Below, in pieces: positions 12,550 to 20,233 of a stretch of 20,233 nucleotides of DNA. The notes below the pieces were generated by a model. The model did not search any database. It saw nothing but the letters and a program-made list of their open reading frames with translations, and had not been told where the DNA came from. The position numbers were made by a program, and so were the translations under genes. This stretch comes from a virus. Numbering within the stretch: position 1 is the first letter of the stretch; each line of letters opens with the position of its first letter. The stretch covers positions 1 to 20,233 of the IMG/VR virus record IMGVR_UViG_3300009436_000145; one strand, given 5' to 3'.

Positions 12550-15500
12550 ATGGCATTGGTAAACAGACAAAATAATTTATTCGCCGCAGAAGATTGGAAA
12601 GTAGCGTATAAAGCATACAGTGAAGTAAACTTCCAAGCATATGATTTCGATACTATTAGGTCGGCACTAGTAGAGTATGTGCGTGTAAATTACCCAGAAA
12701 CATTTAACGACTATATTGAGAGTTCAGAATTTATTGCTATCATAGAATTGTTAGCATATCTTTCACAGTCCCTAACTTTTAGAATGGACTTGAACAGCAG
12801 AGAAAACTTTTTAGAAACTGCTGAAAGAAGAGACTCAGTATTTAAACTTGCAAGACAATTAGGATACAATCCACGCAGAAACATTTCAGCAAATGGTTTA
12901 ATGAAAATTGTTGCAATTAGAACTAACGAACCTATTACAGATAGTTTAGGTAACGAACTAAACAACACTAACATTTTTTGGGATGATGCAAACAACGCAG
13001 ACAGTTATGAGCAGTTTATAACTATTCTTAACTCTGCAATGAATTCAGCAAACAGATTTAGTACACCAACTAAGAGCGGAACAGTTAACGGAATAGCAAC
13101 CGACTTATACGAATTAAATACACCTCTAACTGCTCCAGTAGCATATGACTTTGATTTAACAGTTAGCGGAGTACCTAGAACATTCCAAGTTGTAAATCCT
13201 ACTTTTAAGCAAGGTGCGTTTGAGGAACTACACCCAGACAAATTAAATAACTTTAACTTAGTTTATAGAAATGACGGCACAGGCATTAGTAGTATAAACT
13301 CAGGCTTCTTTGTTATGTTTAAGCAGGGCAGATTACAGTCTACTGATTATGATTACAACACTCCAGTACAAAGTAGAACACAAGAAGTTAATATATCAGA
13401 CATCAATGAAACAGATGTATTTGTACAAGAGATTGATAATACAGGTGCAACACTTGCAAAATGGACACAGATTCCTAACACTGTTGGTCAAACACTTAAC
13501 TACAACGATTTAGCATTTGGTGTTAGAACACTGTACTCAGTTGAGAACTTAAATAACGCAGGTATTAAATTAAGATTCCCAGACGGTAACTTTGGCGATA
13601 TTCCTTTTGGAACATTTAGAACATATTACAGAACAAGCGACCCAGAAGCATTTGCACTTGCACCAGAAGATGCAAGAAATGTTAAAGTAACTATTCCTTA
13701 CGAAAATGAAGCAGGTGTTAGTTTTAATTTAACTGTAACATTTAGTTTACAAGAAACAGTAAACAATAGTTTAGCACCTGAAACACTTACTGCTATTAAG
13801 CAACGAGCACCACAAGTTTATTACACTCAAAACAGAATGGTAAGTGCTCAAGACTATAATGTGTTTCCTTTTAGTCAAACAACTAATATTTTAAAACTAA
13901 AAGCAATAAACAAAACACATGCAGGGCATAGTCGTTATATTGATATCAATGACCCAACAGGTACATATCAAAATTTAGAAACTTTTGCAAATGATGGTTC
14001 ATTGTACATAGAAGATGTACCTGGAACAACAGGCATCACAATCAGTGACGATAACACAGTTGCAGCAGTTGTAAACTTTACAATTCCTCAAATACTAAAA
14101 GATAGAAATCTTAACAATTTTGTTTACGAACAATTTAGAGATTCATCTGAACTGTTTGATATAAATCGTTTTTCTCTAGCAACAAAAAATGCTATATGGA
14201 AATCTTTACCAGTTGTATTAGGAACAAGTGCCACAGGGTACTTTTATGAAACTATTACATCAGGCGATAGTACAGTTAATGTATTAGATAACTCATTTGT
14301 ATATGCTTCAGGGGCATCAGCAGGTATTCGTCCTTTTAGAATGTTTACAGAAAATAACTTTATTAAGTTTGTAGACCCAGATGATGCAACAAAGTATGCA
14401 TGGGCAAGAGTTACAAGTGTTGCTAATTTTGGTAGACTGTCCAGTGGACTTACTACAGCAACAGGACCATTTAGTTTAAGTGCTCCAATCCAGGATGGTT
14501 GGAAAGCAGAAGAATATATTGCTACAATGCGTAAAGTACTTGATGCAAGTGAGCTAAGTGCTGTATCAACTAAAATGACAAACAAAGAATCATTTGGTAT
14601 GGGCTACGATGCAGACATTGATCAATGGTATATTATATCGTATTCAAATTTAAATGCAACAGACAAGTGGTCATTAAACAATGCAAAATCTACTTCTAGT
14701 ACTGCATTAGATTCTAGTTGGTTGCTATTGTTTGATTACAGTGCAATTGATGCACGAACTTACAAATACACTGTCTCCACAAGAGGACAGCAATATGTTG
14801 TACAAAGTAAAAACGATTTAAAATTTTATAACATCAATAATGTTAAAGTAGCAGACAGCAACAATCAGTCTAGCAGAGACCTAATACAATTTACAACATT
14901 AAACTTTAAGCCAGGTAATGCAGAAACATTTAAATGGACACCAGAGTCCGGCGTTGGAGTAGCCGATAGATGGGTAAGTGACGAAACAGGTGAAAAATAT
15001 GATCCTAATAGTTATGACCCAGGCATTCCATTAAGAACAAGATCTGCTAAATGGTATGACATAGAATTAGACTATTCAACAAGCGGAGGCATATACAGAG
15101 AAGGTAACGATGTTGCAAACATTTTTGTTAACAATGCTATTGTATCTGTAAACACATATTTTGATGATGGCACATTAGGCTCAACAACAACACCTAATGT
15201 TACTATTGCAAATAACAGTGGTAAAATAAATTCATTGCCTTCAAACATAACTATACCGTTTAGTAATACTACTTTTGGGTATAATATTTTAGATGGTTCG
15301 GGCCAAGTCGTATACAGAGATTATAATACAGGCACCAGCCAATACGAAACTTATAGAGCAAGTGTAACCGGAACTTATAGTTTTGGTCCTAATAATAGTT
15401 CCAACACATCGGTTGCTGGAAGAATATTATTAGCAAATGCAAATACTTCTGCACAAACAGGTAACTTAATTGTTTCTGATATGTTCTCTAATAATTATAC

Positions 15501-16752
15501 CTTTGCAGCAGATGCATCAGGCCAAGTAAGCCAAGACATGATAATTGTTAATTATAAACAATCTAAAGAAAAGTTAGATAGCAGTGTTGATTGGACAGTA
15601 GTAGAACCAGTTAAATATAGCGATGGTTATACTGATAATAGAAAAGTTGTAGTATCACCAGTTGATACCGACAGCGACTTAGTGCCTAACAGACCTTTAC
15701 AGTTTAGAGAGTTTGTAGGCCCAAGAGATTTAGTATTTTTTGAATACTACACTGACTACGATGGGTATAGTTATACAAGACCAGTAGCAGGAAATATTGT
15801 AGATTATCGCACTGAAGAAACTGTAACAACAAACTTTTCTGCACCAAATGGCGGCACACTTACAAATGGCGACCAGCAAAGAATTGAAGCATTGCTAACA
15901 ACAGATATATTAATAGTAAAAGACATTAATAAGATGCCATCAAGTATTGAAGGTAGTCTAGGCGACAACGCAATTACTAATTCAACAGGCTTAGTTATTT
16001 ACGATTTTGGTAACGAAAAGATTTATCAATACATAATGAATAGTAACGGTAGTGCTGTTACGCCAGTTGAGACAACAGACTACTATGTACGAAACGGAAG
16101 GTCCGCAGGACAGAATACAGCATTAATTGAGGATGATGAAATTATACTCAAATGGAAACATGTTGCACCTAAAGATGTTCGCATAGATCCAAGCATTAGT
16201 AATATTGTAGAAATGTTAGTATTAACAAACAACTACAATGATGAAATACAAAAATATAAAAATGTACCAGGAACAGAGTTTCCTTTAGCACCAACACCTG
16301 CACAACTATCAGTAGAGTTTGCAAAACTTGATGAATTTAAAAGTGCAAGTGATGCACTGGTTTATAAAAGTGCAGAGTTTAAATTATTATTTGGTGCAGA
16401 CGCAGACACAAATAACCAGGCTAAATTTAGAATTGTTAAATTAGCCGGCTCTACTATGAGCGACAATGAAATTAAAAGTAAAGTAATTTTAGCTTTTAAC
16501 GCATTCTTTGCAATTGGTAATTGGGAGTTTGGCGAAACATTTTACTTTACAGAGTTAAGTAGTTATGTCCATCAACGATTGGGCAGTAACATAGGTAGTA
16601 TAGTTATTATTCCTAAAAACAGTGCAGGGTCATTTGGAGACTTATTCCAAATTAAAGCAGACCCACATGAAATGTTCTTGAACACTGCAAAGGTTAGTGA
16701 CATCGAAATTGTAGAGAAGATAAACTCTCAAACACTTAGAGCTGATAGGTAA
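12550..16752 (+). CDS. 6: gp6 baseplate wedge subunit, greatly enlarged
   Basis: gp6 dimers form the continuous inner ring of the T4 baseplate. This 1400-residue protein has a recognisable N-terminus (residues about 65-115: LAYLSQSLTFRMDLNSRENF then ARQLGYNPRRNIS). It also has a strongly family-like C-terminus: APKDVRIDPSISNIVEMLVL (about 1207-1226), WEFGETFYFTELSSYVHQRL (about 1324-1343) and GDLFQIKADPHEMFLNTAKV. T4 gp6 is 660 residues. The extra ~700 residues lie in the middle (roughly 450-1150) and are Asn/Ser/Thr/Tyr-rich and beta-like, with domains such as a Tyr/Gly-rich stretch near 920-1010. They may form added peripheral or carbohydrate-contacting domains. An AGG site lies eight bases before the ATG. 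Confidence 0.88.
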   Translation: MALVNRQNNLFAAEDWKVAYKAYSEVNFQAYDFDTIRSALVEYVRVNYPETFNDYIESSEFIAIIELLAYLSQSLTFRMDLNSRENFLETAERRDSVFKLARQLGYNPRRNISANGLMKIVAIRTNEPITDSLGNELNNTNIFWDDANNADSYEQFITILNSAMNSANRFSTPTKSGTVNGIATDLYELNTPLTAPVAYDFDLTVSGVPRTFQVVNPTFKQGAFEELHPDKLNNFNLVYRNDGTGISSINSGFFVMFKQGRLQSTDYDYNTPVQSRTQEVNISDINETDVFVQEIDNTGATLAKWTQIPNTVGQTLNYNDLAFGVRTLYSVENLNNAGIKLRFPDGNFGDIPFGTFRTYYRTSDPEAFALAPEDARNVKVTIPYENEAGVSFNLTVTFSLQETVNNSLAPETLTAIKQRAPQVYYTQNRMVSAQDYNVFPFSQTTNILKLKAINKTHAGHSRYIDINDPTGTYQNLETFANDGSLYIEDVPGTTGITISDDNTVAAVVNFTIPQILKDRNLNNFVYEQFRDSSELFDINRFSLATKNAIWKSLPVVLGTSATGYFYETITSGDSTVNVLDNSFVYASGASAGIRPFRMFTENNFIKFVDPDDATKYAWARVTSVANFGRLSSGLTTATGPFSLSAPIQDGWKAEEYIATMRKVLDASELSAVSTKMTNKESFGMGYDADIDQWYIISYSNLNATDKWSLNNAKSTSSTALDSSWLLLFDYSAIDARTYKYTVSTRGQQYVVQSKNDLKFYNINNVKVADSNNQSSRDLIQFTTLNFKPGNAETFKWTPESGVGVADRWVSDETGEKYDPNSYDPGIPLRTRSAKWYDIELDYSTSGGIYREGNDVANIFVNNAIVSVNTYFDDGTLGSTTTPNVTIANNSGKINSLPSNITIPFSNTTFGYNILDGSGQVVYRDYNTGTSQYETYRASVTGTYSFGPNNSSNTSVAGRILLANANTSAQTGNLIVSDMFSNNYTFAADASGQVSQDMIIVNYKQSKEKLDSSVDWTVVEPVKYSDGYTDNRKVVVSPVDTDSDLVPNRPLQFREFVGPRDLVFFEYYTDYDGYSYTRPVAGNIVDYRTEETVTTNFSAPNGGTLTNGDQQRIEALLTTDILIVKDINKMPSSIEGSLGDNAITNSTGLVIYDFGNEKIYQYIMNSNGSAVTPVETTDYYVRNGRSAGQNTALIEDDEIILKWKHVAPKDVRIDPSISNIVEMLVLTNNYNDEIQKYKNVPGTEFPLAPTPAQLSVEFAKLDEFKSASDALVYKSAEFKLLFGADADTNNQAKFRIVKLAGSTMSDNEIKSKVILAFNAFFAIGNWEFGETFYFTELSSYVHQRLGSNIGSIVIIPKNSAGSFGDLFQIKADPHEMFLNTAKVSDIEIVEKINSQTLRADR

Positions 16753-16760
16753 AGGAAAAT

Positions 16761-19700
16761 ATGTCAGATAAAAAGATTGTAAACCAGTTACCGGTAGTAC
16801 TGCAAACTAAAGCCATCAAAAATTTCTTTGAGGCTACAGTTGAGCAGTTATATAGTGAAGCAAACACTGTTCCACTAGCAGGGTTTATTGGTAAAAAAAC
16901 AGGTGATGATAAAGGACTAACCGGTGCATTCATTAACGAAAATAATGCTGATAGACGCCAGTATAATTTATCTCCTGCAGTCAACAATATTAATCCAGTT
17001 ACAGGTGACAGTGAAAACTTAATCTTTTACGATGAGTTCATTGACACATTAAAAGTCTATGGTGTAAACACTAGCAATCATAATAAACTTTTTGGTAGTA
17101 GGTATAGATCTTTTGTACCACCTATTGATATAGATAAGTTTGTAAATTATCAAGAATACTTTTGGCACCCAGCAGGAATTGGCGTAATACCTATTACCTC
17201 AACAGAATCTGCTCCCATTAATTTAGATGAAGATGTACTAGGCAAAAAATCATTTACTGTAGGCAATACAACATTGCGTAATGGCATGACAGTAAACTTT
17301 ACAGACAACTCTTATACTATCCCAGCTAATACTTCCGCACAGCGAGTAAAAGCAGGTGTTGATTATATTGTAGAAGGTGTAGGCGAAAGTATTAAACTAG
17401 TTGAAAAAAGTATTACAGATAGTACTGAATATGGTGGAGCCGTTGAGTCCAAAGATTATATTGTACAGCAACGGGGTGCTGTAAATAAAAATGCGTGGAG
17501 CAGAGTTAATCACTGGTATCACAGAGATAACTTTACGGATGCTGGCGATCAGTTCCCAATGAGAGAATACCGTGCCACAAGACCAATTTTAGAATTTAAC
17601 AACGACTTAGAACTATTTAATCAAGGTACTACCAGTTACGGCGAAGCAACTGTGAATGTTACTGGTATTTTTAAAACTGATATTGAAACTTTAACAAGTA
17701 AAACAATTGATACTAGAGAATTACTTAATGGAGACATTTTATTATTCTCAAACGAATCTGCAGATATTAAAAAATACTTATATACAGTTAGCGGAATAGG
17801 CACTGGTATTATGTTAACACCTACTAGCAGTACTCCTATTGCAGTTGATCAAACAGTAACAATAGCAGAAGGTAATGTTTTTAAAGGTATTGACTATCTG
17901 TACAACGGAACAGATTATGTTAGGGCTCAGAGAAAAATAAAAACTAACCAAGCACCGCTATTTGAATTATACGATGATGCTGGAAACATACTAAGTCATT
18001 CAGGTCTTTATAACAACAGTGATTTTGCTGGAAGTCCAATTTTTGGATACAAAGAAGGCACAGGCGCTAAAGATATTGAGTTAGGATTTCCTTTAACTTA
18101 TACTCCGTACAAATCTGCTAGTGAAATAACATTTGAAAATTTTATTCACACTGGTAGAACAACTTACATGCCTTTTGGTACTAATACTACTAAAACAATT
18201 TTTGGTACTTACTATTATAAACTGTTAAAAGAAACACCAGAATATCATTCTGCATGGAAGCAAAGCCCAGCCCGGAATGAACAAAAAATTATTACTACAC
18301 ATTATATTACACAACTTGTAGTAGACGATAAAACTTTAATATTTAATATAGGGGCAACACCAGATGTGCTGTCATCTACTCCAAGCGGATATGATATATT
18401 AGTAAAAGTTAATGGTGCTATTGTTTCAGACTATGTATATTCTGCAACAACAAACATTAAGTTTAACACTTTTACTTTTAAAGCCGGAGATGTAATTGAT
18501 ATAGAAGTAGGCAGTGACTCTGGTATATCTAAAATTACAGATAGTAGATATGAAATACCATTGAGTTGGAAAGCAAACCCATTTAACAATGAAATTGAAT
18601 TTGTTGCTGAACCTGACTACATGTCTCATTTTAAAAGATATATCGAAAGACAAGATGGCTTTACAGGCAATGCGTTAGGTGAAAACAACTTTTCTAATAC
18701 ATCAAAAGATACTGCACATGCTAAAGACATTGTACAAACAGATCAAGACTTAATTGTTGCTGCTTTTGCATTAGATGATCAACCACACAACTTAGTTGAC
18801 GCATTAAGATTTACTGGAAGAGAATACGAAAAATATAGAGCAAGATTAATAAAAGAAATTAACTCGTACTACAATCGATTTGATACAACCAATCTTAGTA
18901 AAGAATATATATTAGAGCAAGTACTACGAAGCCTAATTTCTTTTAGTATAGGCAAAGATATCTTTGGTACAACTTATATTTTACCTTTCGGCGACAACTA
19001 TTTAAAACAAGAATTTGATGTTGCAGACATTAATTCAACAATTTATACACTTGATAATTATGCAGACTTAGATGAAATTACTAACAGTTTGTTAGTTTAT
19101 CATGTAGATGCTGCTACTGGAGTTCAAAATATATTAACTGTTGAACAGGATTACGCTATATCAAGTGTGAATCCTATTACATTAACTATTCACAAAGCAT
19201 TGTCATTGGGTGATACCATTATATCTAAGTTGTATGACAAAGACAGAGACAGTGCTGAATGTCCACCTACACCGAGTACAATGGGATTATACACTTTGTG
19301 TCAACCTAGAGTTGCTACAGATTTTAGTTTTAAAACTCCACAAGATTTATTAATTGGGCACGATTGTAGTAAAACAGTACTCAACGGTGATATTAGAGAT
19401 GATGTACTATTAGAATTTGAAATAAGATTATACAACTCAGCAGCACAACAATTTAGAACAACTGATAGTGTGCCTGCACTAAGTGTAGGAAATATTCGAT
19501 CAGGTGCATTTAGAACAACTAATCAGGCTCCTAGAGAGTATGCTGATTTATTAAGAAACAGTTTTACAAATTGGACTAAAGTGTCCGGTGTTGATTATTC
19601 AACAAATGAATTTTACGATACAACTGAAACAACAACTTGGAACTACAGAGGCGATCAAGACTTACCAGGTCACTGGAGAGGCTGGTTCGAATACTATTAC

Positions 19701-20233
19701 GACACAGTAAGACCTCATACACATCCTTGGGAAATGTTAGGCTTCATAGAAGAACCAACATATTGGTTAACACAATACGGCACTAACTTTACTAAGTCAA
19801 ACGAAGCAATGTGGAAAGACTTAGAGCAAGGTATTATTCGTTCAGGCACAAGAGAAAATTTTGTTTCAGGAGAGTATTTAATAGACAACCCATGGAGAAG
19901 AGTTGGACTATTAAATTTATTGCCAGTTGACTTTACTAGTGCGTTACTAACACCAGGACAAATTACTAATACTGGAAGTACATCAAAAGTTGAAACATGG
20001 ACAAATGCTCGTCCTAGCAGTACTTTAATAAGTGATGCATTTATTGATGTCTCCGGCACAAACAGTCAGCCTAATGGCATTAACATAACTTACGGGTCAA
20101 CAGATGCATTAAGAGTTTTGTTTGATGCGTTCGATATTGGCAATGTTAATGTTAAAGCCCAAGCAGGAACATTTTGGGATTACTCCCCTGCAACTGCTGT
20201 AACAGTATCAGATGCATACCCAACAGGGTTTGC
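16761..20233 (+). CDS. Large Trp-rich virion structural protein, 3' end missing
   Basis: An open frame starts at ATG 16761 (MSDKKIVNQLPVVLQ), with AAGGA four bases upstream and eight bases after the gp6 stop. I read it in frame without a stop to the window end: at least 1157 codons. Landmarks are RYRSFVPPIDIDKFVNYQEY (about 114-133), IVQQRGAVNKNAWSRVNHWY (about 233-252) and RPHTHPWEMLGFIEEPTYW (about 985-1003). Such aromatic-rich giant proteins are found as virion structural proteins next to gp6 in marine T4-like phages. By position it replaces T4 gp7 (1032 residues), the wedge initiator, but I see no clear gp7 motif. A wedge or baseplate-periphery role is inference. Confidence 0.8.
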   Translation, partial: MSDKKIVNQLPVVLQTKAIKNFFEATVEQLYSEANTVPLAGFIGKKTGDDKGLTGAFINENNADRRQYNLSPAVNNINPVTGDSENLIFYDEFIDTLKVYGVNTSNHNKLFGSRYRSFVPPIDIDKFVNYQEYFWHPAGIGVIPITSTESAPINLDEDVLGKKSFTVGNTTLRNGMTVNFTDNSYTIPANTSAQRVKAGVDYIVEGVGESIKLVEKSITDSTEYGGAVESKDYIVQQRGAVNKNAWSRVNHWYHRDNFTDAGDQFPMREYRATRPILEFNNDLELFNQGTTSYGEATVNVTGIFKTDIETLTSKTIDTRELLNGDILLFSNESADIKKYLYTVSGIGTGIMLTPTSSTPIAVDQTVTIAEGNVFKGIDYLYNGTDYVRAQRKIKTNQAPLFELYDDAGNILSHSGLYNNSDFAGSPIFGYKEGTGAKDIELGFPLTYTPYKSASEITFENFIHTGRTTYMPFGTNTTKTIFGTYYYKLLKETPEYHSAWKQSPARNEQKIITTHYITQLVVDDKTLIFNIGATPDVLSSTPSGYDILVKVNGAIVSDYVYSATTNIKFNTFTFKAGDVIDIEVGSDSGISKITDSRYEIPLSWKANPFNNEIEFVAEPDYMSHFKRYIERQDGFTGNALGENNFSNTSKDTAHAKDIVQTDQDLIVAAFALDDQPHNLVDALRFTGREYEKYRARLIKEINSYYNRFDTTNLSKEYILEQVLRSLISFSIGKDIFGTTYILPFGDNYLKQEFDVADINSTIYTLDNYADLDEITNSLLVYHVDAATGVQNILTVEQDYAISSVNPITLTIHKALSLGDTIISKLYDKDRDSAECPPTPSTMGLYTLCQPRVATDFSFKTPQDLLIGHDCSKTVLNGDIRDDVLLEFEIRLYNSAAQQFRTTDSVPALSVGNIRSGAFRTTNQAPREYADLLRNSFTNWTKVSGVDYSTNEFYDTTETTTWNYRGDQDLPGHWRGWFEYYYDTVRPHTHPWEMLGFIEEPTYWLTQYGTNFTKSNEAMWKDLEQGIIRSGTRENFVSGEYLIDNPWRRVGLLNLLPVDFTSALLTPGQITNTGSTSKVETWTNARPSSTLISDAFIDVSGTNSQPNGINITYGSTDALRVLFDAFDIGNVNVKAQAGTFWDYSPATAVTVSDAYPTGF

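Overview
This window looks like part of the genome of a T4-like marine myovirus. It is AT-rich (one hand-counted 100-base coding stretch is 33% GC). It carries T4 core replication, recombination and transcription genes together with T4-type baseplate genes. The baseplate proteins resemble those of T4-like phages of picocyanobacteria and SAR11 more than T4 itself: gp5 has a cyano-type build, gp6 is greatly enlarged, and there is a large Trp-rich virion protein. The sequence alone does not decide between the two hosts.

Layout. Positions 1-480 carry no convincing gene. They hold two GC-rich blocks (about 52-55% GC) with closely spaced potential stem-loops, which may be an unidentified structured RNA. 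Positions 481-5354 form a leftward operon. In transcription order it contains a gp55-like late sigma factor, the gp47 (Mre11-like) nuclease, the gp46 (Rad50-like) ATPase, an unrecognised 261-residue protein and a GIY-YIG-type endonuclease. A consensus sigma70-type promoter (TTGACA, 16 bp, TATAAT) precedes the operon.

Positions 5527-11519 are a rightward run of tightly packed baseplate genes: gp48-like, gp53, an 820-residue hub-like protein and gp5. A small leftward cassette (11516-12125) follows. It has its own consensus sigma70 promoter, a leader with two hairpins, an 84-codon gene, a strong intrinsic terminator and a possible second small gene. Rightward baseplate genes then resume: gp25, a 1400-residue gp6, and a large virion protein still open at the window end.

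How it works together. Host RNA polymerase probably reads the leftward early genes first. These include gp55, which should redirect polymerase to late promoters. Both rightward blocks begin with a T4-type late -10 box (GATAAATA). Both late boxes are preceded, at exactly the same distance, by a shared AT-rich part-palindromic element (CATTAAAACTATA), which classical T4 late promoters lack. The same AAAACTATA word also lies at the predicted start of the gp55 transcript. This late-promoter and operator architecture is the most interesting candidate for something undescribed. Other points of interest are a possible leaderless gp25 mRNA, a lysozyme-like C-terminal segment in gp5 without a visible catalytic triad, and the structured non-coding region at the left edge.
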